Positions 24,076 to 61,523 of a stretch of DNA of 64,000 nucleotides are shown in pieces. Made by a program: the position numbers and the translations under genes. The stretch's first letter is position 1. The number at the start of each line of letters is the position of its first letter. The DNA is from Cristatella mucedo. Lineage: Eukaryota; Bryozoa; Phylactolaemata; Cristatellidae. The notes beneath the pieces are model-generated. The model was given only the letters and a program-made list of their open reading frames with translations, made no database searches and had not been told where the DNA came from. The stretch is from NCBI GenBank assembly GCA_009760855.2, contig WPIO01000018.1:1954001-2018000 (forward strand), given 5' to 3'.

Positions 24076-25179
24076 TGATAGCGTCTTAAAAAGACGGTGT
24101 ACCTCGCTATGCAATTGAATTTGGAGATTCACCCAGTCACGTCAAAAACATTTTGATGAATTGTTGAGATTTCCGATGTAGATGCCGGAGCCTTTGCATT
24201 GCTTTTGGATGCGAACACATGCACCCGATACCCTAAAGTTCGGTTTTTACACTTTACTTACCGGGATATTTAGTGGTATTAACTATCGTAAGGTAGCTAA
24301 ATATGCAATCGAAGTTTTACCTTTGCACAGCCAGTCTCTGGTGGATTGTAGTGGATATTCAGCTTATTACCATCGTTTCCGGGATCATCGCAGCCAATTT
24401 GTGAGAAAACGCCTTTGAAATTGCATGAAATGTGTAGGTAACGCGTCAACACGGTGAATATTTATATGTATATATTTATCAAAATTTGAGCTTCTTGCAG
24501 ACGATTTCTGATGGATTTTTCGTTTCCTTCTGGCGATTAAAATAGAACCGGTAGTGCCCATCTTTGCAGTCCACTCCGTTAAAACACGATGGCGAAGGGC
24601 CTTGAAATTTTCAGTAAATGCTCTTCGAACTATGTGAACAGTGGAAAGCTGCGTCTACACTGCAAATGTTTGAAGTAGAGACAACCGAGAGCTTGAGACG
24701 TCAGCAGTTTTACTAAGAAGCGCTTATCAGTAACTTGGGGGAAGGATACGAGTATCGCTGCCCGTGTCCGAGAAATTAGCTGTTCAGTTGCGCGATTTAC
24801 TTTTAGATGGCATAACTGGAGTCTTCTGAGGCAGCCGACCAATCAGGAACAGACCAAAGAAACTTGGATGCAGCCTTCGTAGTGGGTGACCGGTTTGTTG
24901 GACTGTAAGTGTTCAGAATACATTAGTTTATTGATAAAGTAAGCTGCACATGGAGATATTTCGGCTGATTGTTTTTCATCATTGGTATATAATCGTCTGA
25001 AGGTAGCAGCTGGCACGTGTCCGTGAATAGCCGCTACTCCGTTTTCAATGTCCACCAAAAAAAAAATCTTGCGACCTCCAAAATACCAAAATCTCTTTTC
25101 TTGCCAAGCGAGAGCAAATTTACAGGCCTAATAACGAGCCTGGTCTTGACTCCGAACTGCTAGACTATGTAGAGATGAT
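24076..25179. other. no feature recognised
   Basis: AT-rich sequence with only short ORFs on either strand. It begins where LINE family B is truncated. Confidence 0.4.
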
Positions 25180-25440
25180 TAGTTCCACTCTACTTGTATA
25201 TTTTCCACTTGGTGAAGTGATCGTTAAGCCCAATTTCAGCTTTCATTTTTACGCAGATGACATACTGTATCAGTTGATCACAGCACAGCTGCATCGCGTT
25301 GATCCCTGCTGGCCTTCAAGCATGCCATAATGATCTTAATTCTCCTGCATTAAATATTGCTGACATTCCTACTTGGATGGTAGCAAACTTCCTTAAATTG
25401 ATTGATTGATGACCAACTTACTTGCTACTTCTGAGCAACA
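25180..25440 (+). mobile_element. LINE A fragment with RT active-site box
   Basis: Encodes FPLGEVIVKPNFSFHFYADD, corresponding to LPLADVTSKHSLGFHFYADD of the intact copy. Downstream stops and frameshifts break it. Confidence 0.7.
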
Positions 25441-26854
25441 ATAATTATTCTTAGAAATTTGAAAACCTATTCTCAAAATAGGATAATTATATGAATAAAA
25501 ATTGTGTTTGAGTCTAATAAATCCAAATTGGAGCTTCCTTGGTGATAGCGATTTGAAGATGATTTGCACTGGATTAGGGTGGATTGAGGTCTTTACATTA
25601 TGTTGGCCATTTCGGGCGATTGCCGTGCATTGCTACAGATCAGGCACGGACAACGGCTTACGTTCAAGTGGGCACATACTTAAGACAATGAGCTGTTGTA
25701 TAATAAAAATTGGGAGCTTAAAGCAACCTATTTTGGGGCTTTTGTAGCGGATTAAAGTTGATTTAGGTTATTTTTCAGAGCTGTTGCAAGCAACTGGAGC
25801 TCACTGCCCAAGAAGACCTATTCTAGTTAAATTTTATGAGTGCACTTGTCGCAGATTGTGTTAACATATGCAATCTAAAAGGAGCAGTAAGCCGAGTTTT
25901 GCCGTGGAGTGCAGTCTACTTATCGCATTGGATTGTGGTATTCTCCCGGCCTGCTGCAATCTATTTCGATGGACTGTGTGAAAACGTGCCGGCGGAATAG
26001 AGCCAAACTTAGTGGATACATTTGCAATAAAGTCAAGTTTTACTTGAATCCAAGTCAAAGGTACGCACAGTTTTTTGTGATGTATTTGATGTAGCTTCAA
26101 TTGGATTGCTATAGATTGCAATGCATTCTAGCTCCATTGCAGCCCATTTGTATGATAATGCCTAAGAGCAAATTCGTGAAATTTTGTAAGAACAGATTGC
26201 ATTTAAATATTGAAATTCTTATTTGTGGTTAGTTTTAGCCTTACGGTTCGATATATGGCTTTTGCACAATTGTCACTTCCTCAGCACAAACTGGGCATTC
26301 CTGCAAATGCCTAAGTTTGCAAATGGGCTCGGCCAACATGCCTCCTGCAGCGACAGCTAGCAATCTGGGTGCCACACTCCAAATGAACCTTTTATTGGAT
26401 ATACCGATCAGCTCTCAGTCAAGGGTGCCTAATTTCAACTACACGCCACTACAAAAAATGGCGGTGCTGAGATAAGTAAACCGCAGCGAAGCTTATGTTT
26501 ACGTCCCTGTCAGTCCAAGCAGCACACTCGATAATTGACATCTTCCTACCTGCGAAATATGACGCCTGCAGCATGTGCAAACCTTAGCACCTAGCCTACA
26601 CTGACGTTTAGGACACGACGGCCACATTACAGCACCTTTCACCTATCTGCACTCCCTACTTAAGAAGCAGCTTATCAATCTAAGGTTTTCTCACTGTCTC
26701 ATACGTAGGTCCCTTCATTCTCTGTCTCCAGCCTAACGATCCGAACTGCTTCTCGTTGGGCTAGGTCTCGTACCACCTGCTTTTCAAACTCCTGTCGATT
26801 AGCTATATCATATTGGAAACCGTCCAACGCTTAGTCGCTGCGGACTCACCAGGT

Positions 26855-26992
26855 TATCAAGCATGATATTACTCACCGTTCAATAGCGTTTCCCTTGGCA
26901 GCAAAATTAAAGCGCCTAGAAAGAGACAAGAGTTCTCCGAGGGGCTTTACCAAGTGCATTATTAAAATTATTATTATTATTATTCGTGTGGC
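26855..26992 (+). mobile_element. LINE A 3' end
   Basis: TATCAAGCATGATATTACTCACCGTTCAATAGC, a mutated hairpin (AAAGCGCC...GGGGCTTT) and an ATT-repeat tail. Confidence 0.8.
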
Positions 26993-27369
26993 AGCGGACA
27001 GCTAGCCAGGATCCGTGTATAACAGCTGAATATTTGTTGAAGCCGTGTCATTAGCTCTGAGCCAACATTCAAGCTCGAGCTGCGTCAACAAGTTCTAGTT
27101 CAATATAAAAAGGTTCTATAAAACTATAGATAACGGATTGATGTAAAGCTGCAGGGCACCCCTGGCTTTGGGAGAAAAACAGCCAGTGCACGCAGCAGCA
27201 GTGCTAATTTTCGAGCGAATGATCACACCCTGAATAGGTCTAGGGACGGGTCGTCACTCGAAAGAAGCTAACGGCTGCTTCTTTCATCACACTCTCGGCG
27301 GGGTACTTCACAACTCATCGCACTGTTCGGACATGGCAGCATAGCCAGCTGAGTTTGTTGTGACTAATA

Positions 27370-27545
27370 AATAAAAAATAAAATACTAGCTGATTAAACA
27401 GCCTCTTTTTGTATAGCGACAGAAGAGCCTCTACGGCTATCACCGAAGCTTGCTGCGGCAATAAAGGATCACCCACCACAGGATTCGAACCCACAACATC
27501 AGGGCCGAGGTCGTGAAAAGCAACCGCCTTAGCTAGTGTGCCATA
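27370..27545 (-). mobile_element. SINE1 copy, near complete
   Basis: Plus strand shows AATACTAGCTGATTAAACAGCC, AGAAGAGCCTCTACGGCTATCACC, GGATTCGAACCC and the A-box side CGCCTTAGCTAGTGTGCCAT. Confidence 0.85.
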
Positions 27546-28981
27546 ACGACTTGCTAAGGATAGCAGCCGTCGACAGCCGACTACCAGCAGTCGATCTCCG
27601 AGGTGCTAGCAAGCTGTCCCTTCCAAGCTCAAAGTGGTGGGTGTGGCTAGTCGAAGTGTTTCGGTCGACCACTCCTCAGAGGGAACCGGCAAAACCGCAT
27701 GTTCACACCCTTACGTCATAGCACCCAAGCACTTGACAAAAAAGGGTTTGACATAAAACCCTTCCGAGAGTGGACCTCGGCTGAAACGCTTGGGTCAGCA
27801 TCTCGAGAGGTCGGCAGGGGTTTCCTCCACTAGTCGTAGTCATCCCATGCTCCCTGGATGCTTGCCTGCCTGTCTGCCTACCTCCTCCATCCGAAGCTAC
27901 GTACGGCGGTGCAACTGCATGGGCTAGATGCATCTACTTCGCAAGTTTGACGAATTTGCTGCTGCTAGGTATGCGAAGATTTACCCACAGCCTCGTGACC
28001 GGCTGACCGGGCTTTAGGAAAAAACGATGGATGCATCGGACGATGCCGGCAAACGCTGCTAGCACACGAGCTAAGCAGTGGCCCACGACCGGCTCGAGAC
28101 TGGTTCACGGCCAAATGTCTGCATGCCTCGGTCCTACCGTGCAAAGCTTCTCGACTCGCCGAGAGCAAACCTTAAAGTTCGCAAGACATTTGGCTGCAAT
28201 GCTCTAACTCGAGCTTCCCCTCGAGCTTCCAATAGCCGCATCGTCACCCAGCTTCAATTCAGCCTAGCCAGCTAGCAGGCAGCATTGTAATTGAAGACGA
28301 GGTCGCCCACAAGACCGCCGGTAACAAAAGGCTGCATAATTGTAATTTGGTTAATTAACAGCAAACATTTTGGAACCAAGTTGAATGCTGCACTTCACCA
28401 CTGCACTGCCTGGGAAGGCCGTGAGTAAAACGCAGTTCTGCCTATACATTACAAACAGGCTGTCACAAGAACTGCTTATGTATAAATTATGAACTAATTA
28501 CCTAAGGCACAACGGCTGCAGGGCGGGCCTCGGCCGAATGCACAGAGGCAGGCACCACCGGCAGCCACCGGAGTAGTGGGGCTGCCTGAAACTGCCGGTG
28601 ACGGCGGCAGCGGCACTGGCTGGCGCGGCAAAGCGCCGCTCTGCCGCGGCTGCTGCTTCCCTTGCATGCCGTCTCGGGGCGGCGCAGACTTCGCTGAGGT
28701 AGGGTGCTCGGTTCGTGGCACCAGCCCTCGCTCAGCGGGAGCCTCGGCGATTGCTCCAAACGCTCGCCGCTCACTTCGCTGGCGTCAGCGGCGACGGGCC
28801 GGCCGGCCCGCCACGAGGGATACGAGGCCGACGCCGGCGAGGAGGCGGCAGCGGCAGCAGCAGCAGCAGCTCGCTGGCTGGCTGCTTAGCTCTCTCTCTC
28901 TCTCACTCACGTATCACATTTGATCGCACAACACTTGCCAGCCACCAATCCCAACCCTTCGCCCCACGGCGGCGGTGATGC
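27546..28981. other. region downstream of the G3BP stop; probable 3' UTR on the right
   Basis: The part at 28500-28981 is very GC-rich and probably includes the G3BP 3' UTR. A donor-like GTGAGT (28910-28905, minus) lies just after the stop, and a Pro-rich minus ORF without an ATG spans 28721-28494. No polyadenylation signal could be placed. 27546-28490 holds no recognised gene. Confidence 0.35.
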
Positions 28982-53284
<24,303 letters not shown>

Positions 53285-53826
53285 GATTAGACCTTCAGGA
53301 TAACCTGCAGTGGGTAAGCAGCAATTAGAAACTCAGCCTCCCCTTCACAGCTCACCGTGAGTCACCATGTAAGCAGCAACGCCTGCCCTTCCTTCAAAGC
53401 CAGTGGTTCGGCTTCTTTGGGCCGAAGCCAACTCAATACGGTTGCCTATCAGATCAGAGCCAAAGAACGTGCTTCGAAACAACTTGCCAGAAACGATCAT
53501 CCACAAAGGAATGGGCAAATTCACAGCTCGGTCGAAACCGCGTGGGCAAACGCCAGTTATTCGAGTTAATGGGCGCAGCAGCAGCAGCAGCTGCAGCAGC
53601 AGCAGGAGAGGCAAACGGCCAGTACCTGGTCACCACTACGGTGCAGTCTGACAGATGGGCAGGATGCCAGCAGCAAGCACAGCACAATCTCTGGGAGAAC
53701 AACCCTGCCGTCGTGTGCTAAAAAACGGCAGCCGGTGCCAGCGAGAGCAATAAAAACGAAGGAAACCCAACCACTATCCCAAAAAGTGGCAAAAGCCTAC
53801 ACGGCATTGACTGGAGCTGCTCCCCG

Positions 53827-53828
<2 letters not shown>

Positions 53829-53902
<74 letters not shown>
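53829..53902 (+). repeat. GA microsatellite
   Basis: About 37 GA units upstream (transcript sense) of G3BP coding exon 1; CU-rich in the transcript. Confidence 0.97.
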
Positions 53903-53903
<1 letters not shown>

Positions 53904-54446
53904 GCATGCCGAGAGGGAGCGACCCAGCGATCGGGCTGCTGGCACGTGTCACTGGGGGGGGGGCCTCATTCCAACACTAAGACCAATCTGGCTGTAGCAT
54001 CTAAAATGTCGGGCAGCCCTGCACAGTACGACTGACCTCGCTCAATCTTGCTGGCTCTCAAACTGTCTAGTCACAAAAGCCTAGATACAGAGAAGCACAA
54101 CTGGCCACGAATACCAGCTAAGAAGCTGCATTCAGAATGATCGAAACCAACAACTCACAGTCAACCCTTCCAAATGGCAGGTTAATCAGCTGCAGGGTTA
54201 ATCGGATGCAGGGCAAGGTCAGTTGTCAAATGCAACACCAACAGCAATGCCGAGCTCGACAGATGCAAGGAAGGGCTTCAGTAAGCAAGCAGCTTCAAAT
54301 TCATTGGCATGCCAGTAAAATGGGGTGTGGGATCTGGCCCACCCTTCTGGGTGTTTTCCGACATGAGACGTCAGACGCTACGTTACGGCACAGCTGCTTC
54401 AACCTTGAACGTTTCGACCTATGGCATCTGCACCCTAGCCTCTTCT

Positions 54447-54680
54447 AGTGAAGCTGCTTGTTGACTCCTGGCCTCTCCTGTTGAAGCTTCTTGGTTCCTG
54501 GCCTCTCCTGTTGAAGCTGCATGACTCCTGGTCTCTTCTGTTAAAGCTTCTTGGTTCCTGGCCTCTTCTGTTCAAGTTGCTTGGTACCTGGCCACTCCTG
54601 TTGAAGCTTCATGGTACCTGGCCACTCCTGTTGAAGCTTCATGGTACCTGACCTCTTCTGTTGACTCTGCTTGGTTCCCG
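54447..54680 (+). repeat. 30-base minisatellite, about 7.5 copies
   Basis: Unit GAAGCTTCTTGGTTCCTGGC plus CTCTCCTGTT, with point differences between copies. The period is a multiple of three, so one plus frame stays open through the array (Leu-rich ten-residue unit). This is a by-product of the period rather than evidence of coding. Confidence 0.93.
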
Positions 54681-55276
54681 TTGAGTGAGAGCACAGTTAT
54701 CACACTCAATCGACACTGATGCCTTTACAAGCATTTGACTAGGAAATGACTGGCCGTGAAATGGGGTGCACAGTACAAGGGTCCCTGGGCAATTGCTGCT
54801 AGCAGACGATATCTGCAAGACATGGCCTGACGATACAACGAGGAACCGAAAAAAGGGCAACGAGCAAAGCCACGCAAAGCAAACGTTTTGCTATAAAAAC
54901 CACCTTACAGCAACAAAAAAAACCTGTGAGGTGCAAGTACCATCTGCTCTCAGCTCGGCCCAACTGAGTTTTTGCTAAGGCCAAGCTATTGTGGTCTTTC
55001 CGGTTCAGGGCAAAGAGAAACCGCAAATAACATCTCAAGCTCCTCAAAAACCACCACAGTGATGGACACTCGGTGGCTGATTAGTCTGCTCTCGAGGCCA
55101 ACAAGACCACCCTCACACAGCCGAAATATGTGGACATACGGCAAAATGTCTTCAGCCGAAACATCCGGGCGACATGTCCCGTGCCAAAATGGGTCGGGCC
55201 GTAACATCCAAGATCGAAACGACCAGGCAAAACTGTCGTGGTTAAATCACCTGCATACTCAGGCTGGCCGGCCCAC

Positions 55277-55292
55277 GGGGGGGGGGGGGGGG
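55277..55292 (+). repeat. 16-base G run
   Basis: An uninterrupted run of G between CCCAC and CCCGCGGGGCGGG. The length may be uncertain in the assembly. Confidence 0.95.
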
Positions 55293-57889
55293 CCCGCGGG
55301 GCGGGACACAAGATCCCAAGTGTGGCACCTCACCGGCTTAATCGCCAATCTATGGGCAGTTGCAGCTTGCTCTTATCTGCTGGATCAGTGGCCAGGTAGG
55401 GCGAGTACGCCCAGGGAGGCTTCACGATGTGCTGCCAGATTGAACACTAACTAAGCTGGGAGAAAAAAATGCTGCTGGTTGTAAAACAAATCAAAAAATG
55501 ATAAAAGCCAAGGCCAACCAGCTACAGTGCTTCATTGCTTTTTTCTGCCCAACCACTGCCATGTGCACAGGTGAGTTAAAAGTTGGTCAGCGGCTTACAG
55601 CAGAAATTGGGCAGCTCCTATAAAGCCATAGAGGCCTGCCCTGGCAGGATTGAAAACACTTGCATGCAGCAGGTTCTCACAGGCTGGCTTACCTGCCCGG
55701 CTGCCAACTTTGCTGCAAGCCCCTTCAGTCCTAGTGCGAGACTGGCTGCTGAGCCCTCATTGGTGTGCCTTCCTAGGCTTGGTCCACAGTAGCCTCAATC
55801 ATCAGCAGAATAACCACTCAACAGCACAGCAGTGATAACCCTGACCTTGACCTAGTTTACTGTCAAGTCCTGATTATCCATGGCAAGGTACACTTGGTGG
55901 CACTAACCCATCCCAACGCCAACACTAAAGGGACCACCTTTGCTGCATCGTGTCTCGGTCTCTTTAGAGGGCGATCATGTCACCAGAACATTAGGTACTT
56001 ACAGCAACGCCCTGTGGGTCTAACCAGTATCACTGCCTTAGCCTGGTTACAGACTAGTACCCAGCCTTAGACAGGTACTTACCTAATATGGCCTGTAGAA
56101 AGGTATCAACTAACACTTCTGTTTTACGAGAAGTGCATCATCTAGTAAAGCAGCCGGCCTGTTCAGCTTGAATCGACTATGTGAGATAGCTCCCTGGGTG
56201 GGAGTGAACAGAGCAAAGCTTTGCAGCTTCGTCGGCAGCTGCGATCTTGAATTCTGAGCAAGTCCTCAACTGCTATGCATATAGGATCGTGTTAAACCTC
56301 TGCCATCCTATCTGTGGGAGAAGGGTTGTTAGATGGTAATGCTAAGCAGTATAGCTAAACATTCCGCAACAAAACAGCATGCAGGAATAAGTAATAAGCA
56401 ACTGTATCCAACTAAATACAGCAGGGGGTTTGAAGTCATAACATTAATGTCAACCAGTGCTGGCCGTCGATAGTGTTGCAGTCATGTATACTATAAAGAT
56501 CGTCTCTCGGCCAGACTTTCTACATCTTTAGAATGGTCAAGTCTCACGGTACACTGTCCTTTGGACACCGTGGCTGCCGATTAAAGTTACCGGAGACACC
56601 ATACAAAGGTGGGGCTAGCGGTCTACACCGAGCTCGCGCTTCTTGAGCAACAGGTGGATCCGAGAATTCCAAGTACCAGACTAAGATGGGTCAACCAGGG
56701 AACTTTGGGTCACGGTTAGTTGGATGCATAGAGGGGCTTCGATACATGCAAGCACTGAGCGATTTGTTGCCGACTCGGGCTCAATGCCGATGACAGTGCC
56801 GAGCACCAGTCTTCCGAAAGCACGAAACCACCACTGGCTTAGAAGGCTATTGCTTCACATGCATTTCTAGCATCTATATTTTTATGTTTCGGGTAACTTG
56901 TTCAGCAATGTCTACATTTTCTAATGCAAAAGAATGTCCTATTCGGCTAGCACACTTGGCATCCAGTGTGGGTCGCGTGATCTTGCGTTGGGGTGGTTTG
57001 GTCTTACTAGCCGGTCGGGGCTTATTAACAAGTTTTCTTATTTGTGGGGAGGTAGCTCATTTAAATGAACCAGCAATAGGACTGCCAGCCACGAAAGAAC
57101 GATGCTGGTCTGGTATATCGACTGTGGCTGCTTGGGTGTCGAGGGGGTGCAGGTGCCAAACCAGTGATTGCACTTCCAAAAACAGAACAATGGCCAGCAA
57201 GGTCAAAAGGTCACCTAAGAGTGGTAGCAGTGCTTCCACTGGTACTGGGGTATAGGGTAGGAAGTCCTCATCACAAGTGGATAAAACAGGCAAAAAACAG
57301 ACAAAAATGACTACTGCAACTATCCCTGACAAACTACACCGTTACGACAACTTGTCAGCGATATGCTTTAGTGTGCTGCTTGGTTAATTTGCGACAATTT
57401 ATTGGAATACTGCTGGTCTCCTATGGCATGTTTCCAAAATGTAGCATAACAGAACATGGACTCCAATCAAAGGATGGCACTACAGATCGTGATACTACCC
57501 AGCTGACTCAGTGAGTACAAGACCAAAGGGGGCAGGCTGACACTCTAGAACAATTAAGTCAGAAGCAACGTTGACAACAGCAGGGGGATGAGAGCAAGAT
57601 AAAACACGTCCCATATTAGAATAGTGCAGCCAATAATCGAGAAGGTTCTAATGCTGTCCTATAGTGAGAACACAAAACAAATTATAAAAATTAGGGAATG
57701 GTTGACCGCCTGCCCCGAAGCGGTTTTTTTGGATGCATTGTCACTTTACCAATAGAGGTTGACAGCGAATGAGGACTGACGACCGAAATGATCCAACTAC
57801 AAGACTAGCTCTGTGAGATCAAATGTGATTTTGGCCATGTAAACCTTTACAAGACTACCTCTCACTGCCGTGGGACTGCGACAACACTG

Positions 57890-58400
57890 CAGCTTATAGG
57901 CTAAGCAAGAAACCCAGTCGGCCTACAGATATACTACCCCACCAGGCCAAGCATCGTACCACCCACTTTTCGGAATTTAACAGTCTACAAATACCTAGTA
58001 CAAACCTTGAATCCTTTGGAGATCGTGCATTTAGTTCGTATGCTCCCGAAGCCTGGAACTCCCTCCCGACCTGCGTCAGAACGTCCCCTGACCTGACCAC
58101 ATTTAAAAGGAACCTAAAAACACACTTATTTAGGACAGCATTTAGCGGGTCCCTGTGATTAGTCCTTCATGTGCTTATGCGTGCTGACACTGTGAATGCT
58201 GCCACTAACCACATTTGCATGCTGACCCTGTGCATGTCACCCCTAACCATGTTATTCGTGTTGTTTATCAAGCATGATTTTACTTACCATTCAATTGCAT
58301 TTCACTTTACAGCAAATGTAAAGCGCCTAGAGAGAGATTAAGTTCTCTGAGGGCGCTTTTATCAAGTGAATTATTATTATTATTATTATTATTATTACAC
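57890..58400 (+). mobile_element. LINE A 3' end, well preserved
   Basis: Contains the ORF end (SFGDRAFSSYAPEAWNSLPT-like, then NLKTHLFRTAFSGSL and stop), the whole 3' UTR, a perfect hairpin at about 58317-58361 and an ATT tail of about nine units. Confidence 0.9.
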
Positions 58401-60899
58401 TGTCACGTCGCTGGGGATATACTCATTATAACCATGTCATAACAAGGCAACTGAGAACCATCTACTGGGCCTGGGTAAAAAAACCATATCTAGTACTAGG
58501 CAGGTCGGCTCTGAAGTGCCATGACCGGTTCTCCTATGCCAAGCAAAACTTAGATGGGCTACGATGATGAATTTCATCACGGTACACTCTCTACCATAAT
58601 ATCAATGAATACAAGAAGCAAGTCAAACCCGTAATTGCTTATGGAGCAAGGTCAGTGCCGTGAAGATATTACAGCCACTGAGCATTCTTTTTTAAAAGCA
58701 GCAGGGTAAATAAGTATGTTATTGTGACAACAGCAACACGGTTAATTTCGCAGGGCAAATTTATTAAACGAGTCGCGTTAAACCCTGTGAACAACATCTC
58801 TGACGAAATACATACCTCGATGGATGTAGCATGTAACTTAACTCTTAAACCTAGCCTGGTACCTGCTATGCAGCATGTCGATTCCAGCCATGCGGAGTAT
58901 ATGCTTAAGCAAGAGTGCACACAAACGGGGACACAATCAGCCAGCCTAGCAAGTGGTAAGACCTACACCATAAAGGCTGTGCCAGCGAGCAATAGCACAC
59001 AGCAGATGTAAGAACCGTGTCAGAAGCTGGTATAGAAACACTGCATGCCTTCCTGAAGCCTTAATGTTAATAAAAATGTTCAATTTTTGTGGCATAACGT
59101 CCAATGTTTCACACATAGCATATCAGTACCAATCATCATGCTCTCGGGTTTAAGAAAAGTAGTGATGTTCAACGCACAATTCGTTTTGCTCTCACAGTTC
59201 AATGTGGAAGGCCATATCAAGATAACTGCCAAATTTCACATGCTACATCAGTTGAAAACCACGAGCTCTGCTACACAAGCTGTTGACCCAAAAGTCAAAT
59301 CTTGAAAATTAAAAAACGTCTGAATTTGTGCTACAGAAAATGGCCATCCCCACCAATACCTTGCATAAGTAGACGCGGTCTAGTCAAGGTCCGTGGAAGT
59401 CAGTTACAATTTGCCAACGAATGTGGCCACCAAAAACCAACAGCAGGCAAACAGCATGCTCGAAACATTCAGGCTTTCCTCCATTCTGAGAAGCATATAA
59501 TAAAATCTACATGTACAAATCCATCACTGAACACCGATATGTCTAACAATTCCACTTGCAGTCTAGCTGAACTTGACCCTAAACGAGACGTCACTGCCGT
59601 TAGCTCTACAAACACTCTTTCACTAGCATCGTACTGCCGATCTTACTACACAACTTCTCGATCTTTATAACTCCTCAAACCTGGAAAGGTCTCAAGGCGA
59701 TGGAAACTAAGCAAGTAGGACCTGGGCATCAGCGAAACCATCCACCATGACAGTGCTCGATTAGCACAGGGGATGCAGTTACTGCGACGATGATGCAGAG
59801 CAAAAATCGGAAGCCAACAAAATTAGGCAAACGAGATGCACGAATGAACACCTCCAGCTGTTTTGCTGCAGCCTTCACATGTCTGCATGGTCATGCGCGG
59901 GTTCGGACATGACTGCAAGCTGGCTCAGGCAGCAAGCCCAGGATCCAGACGCAGACATGCTGAAGCCAAGGCACGACTTAACTCCCTATAAAGTCGACCC
60001 AAATGGCGATTTACAGTAACGCTTACTGCGCAAGTAGCGTTGCAGCCGGCCCAGTTACGCGCCTAGATTACACAACGAAGCCGTAGTTTGAAGCACGTGA
60101 CCGCTTAGGGCACGCACGATCAGTTAAGTCAGGCGGAGGGTAGGAGTTAATATGCCTGCCTGTCACGACCTCCAACAGCAGCTGCGAATGGATTTTAACA
60201 AACCTACTTAATAGCCGCCTCCCGAGCGCACGGGCGCATTACCAGTCAGCTTTCAAGCCTACGATCATGTTGGCGAAAGAGGCTGACAAACGCTAGTCTC
60301 CTGGCCAAAGTAAAAACCGGCTGGGTTACCCTTGCTGCTCCTGAATATGGCCCAGTGAGGCACGACGTGCGAAGGCACAGCTGCCCTGGCCATAGCGCCT
60401 CTTTTTTTTTATAGCAGGAGCGGCCGCGATCTCATATTCTCGGATTCTCGCAACGAATGGGTGGTAGTACACCAGCAAAATCCAGCTCCATAACTGTAGG
60501 CGCATTTTGCACGTGACCAAACACAACGCCAGCCACTATCTAGCCGCGAAAAACGCTGGCTAGCACTTCAAATCTGGTCGGATGAGCATCTTAGGGATGG
60601 TGAGCTAAGCGCGGGCCGGTACCCTAACGATGCCTACAGTACCGGGTAGGAAGCCGCTAGGTCAAGCCGGCGAGCAGTGACCACGCGGTGACGATAAAGC
60701 AAATGCGGCGGCAGCCACGAGCCAGAGACACTAGGAACGCGAGCTACTATATCGCTCTTACTTGGTAGAAGATCGTTGGTGTTTTCTGTACGCGCGAACA
60801 CGTAGAACTGCCAATGACGACCGCCTCGTAGACTGTAGCTGCGGACCACGGGCGGCAGTTGCGCAATGGCCCAAAATCAGCCCGCCGCGCATCGCGTCT
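58401..60899. other. probable first intron of G3BP, right part
   Basis: AT-rich to about 59.9 kb and then increasingly GC-rich. No repeat or exon recognised; short ORFs only. Confidence 0.4.
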
Positions 60900-61320
60900 A
60901 TAGGGCGAACTTCCGCTGTCGTCCTGCACACCACCCTTCCTAGCTGCCCACAGTCACCGTAGTTACGGACACCAGACGGACTGTCGGCGTGGTTATAGGA
61001 TGGGAACGAATTACCACAACGAAGCCTTAAGAAAGGCCAGGATAATGGAGCGAAAGAACGACGCCCGTCTGAGCAAGGAGGTAGGCGAAGGTCGGCGGCG
61101 GGCTTAGCAGGGGGACTTACCCCCCTCTGCAAAACGTAACCGAATGAACGCTGGGGCGCCTGCGTCCGCTACGCCGCAGCGGCATCTTTGTGAACGATAC
61201 TGAAAAGATCAGCGAACTAGAACGACTAGCAACTGCTGTTGCTGCAAAAAAATGGCGCGCACGCGTTGCCGCAGTGACGCACTAACCCGCAAGCGACGCT
61301 TCTGTAACGGCTAGGTATGC
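60900..61320. promoter_or_regulatory. putative bidirectional CpG-rich promoter
   Basis: This GC- and CpG-rich interval lies between the candidate G3BP leader exon (minus) and the plus-strand ORF starting at 61317. It contains no TATA box that I can see and no repeats. The divergent arrangement is the main argument; transcription start sites cannot be placed. Confidence 0.3.
61121..61290 (-). other. candidate untranslated first exon of G3BP
   Basis: A strong donor GTAAGT (61120-61115, minus) follows a GC-rich stretch starting near 61290. Coding exon 1 of G3BP begins with an acceptor, so an upstream leader exon must exist, and this is the best donor I saw in the CpG-rich zone. If correct, the first intron is about 7.8 kb. 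The 5' end is a guess. Confidence 0.3.
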
Positions 61321-61523
61321 AGTACCGTCCCACCTGTACGCCGCTGGATACGGATTCGCTAACTAAACATGTTTTGGCACTCCACCCGGACAATTTCGTG
61401 CAGTACTTAGCTCAAGCATGCGCGTGGGACGTGCGTGACCTTGCGCGCGTCTTAAGAGAGGCGTTAGCCCAATTACCCGCTGACTTAGCTACCGCTACGC
61501 CGCTTGCAGCCGAAGCCAGGTAG
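61317..61523 (+). CDS. candidate short protein or first coding exon, unidentified
   Basis: An ATG with G at -3 and an in-frame TAA 12 bases upstream opens a 68-codon ORF. Its middle is plausible as a folded, helical protein (ALHPDNFVQYLAQACAWDVR, then DLARVLREALAQLP). The ORF ends CCAGGTAG, so the stop may really be a splice donor (CAG|GTAGTC) and this the first exon of a gene running right. It lies head-to-head with the proposed G3BP leader exon. I do not recognise the family. Confidence 0.35.
   Translation: MQYRPTCTPLDTDSLTKHVLALHPDNFVQYLAQACAWDVRDLARVLREALAQLPADLATATPLAAEAR

Larger units (their letters stand above)
53905..57889. other. probable first intron of G3BP, left part
   Basis: Apart from the 30-base minisatellite and the G run no feature is recognised. 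A minus ORF at 57332-57057 looks hydrophobic but has no ATG. Confidence 0.4.

Noticed and set aside
54448-54651. Leu-rich repeat protein
   Set aside because: The frame is a by-product of the 30-base minisatellite.
54447-54680. CRISPR-like array
   Set aside because: Head-to-tail repeats without spacers, in an animal genome.
57057-57332. Minus ORF with a signal-peptide-like hydrophobic start
   Set aside because: It begins with TTG, has no ATG, and shows no splice or similarity support.
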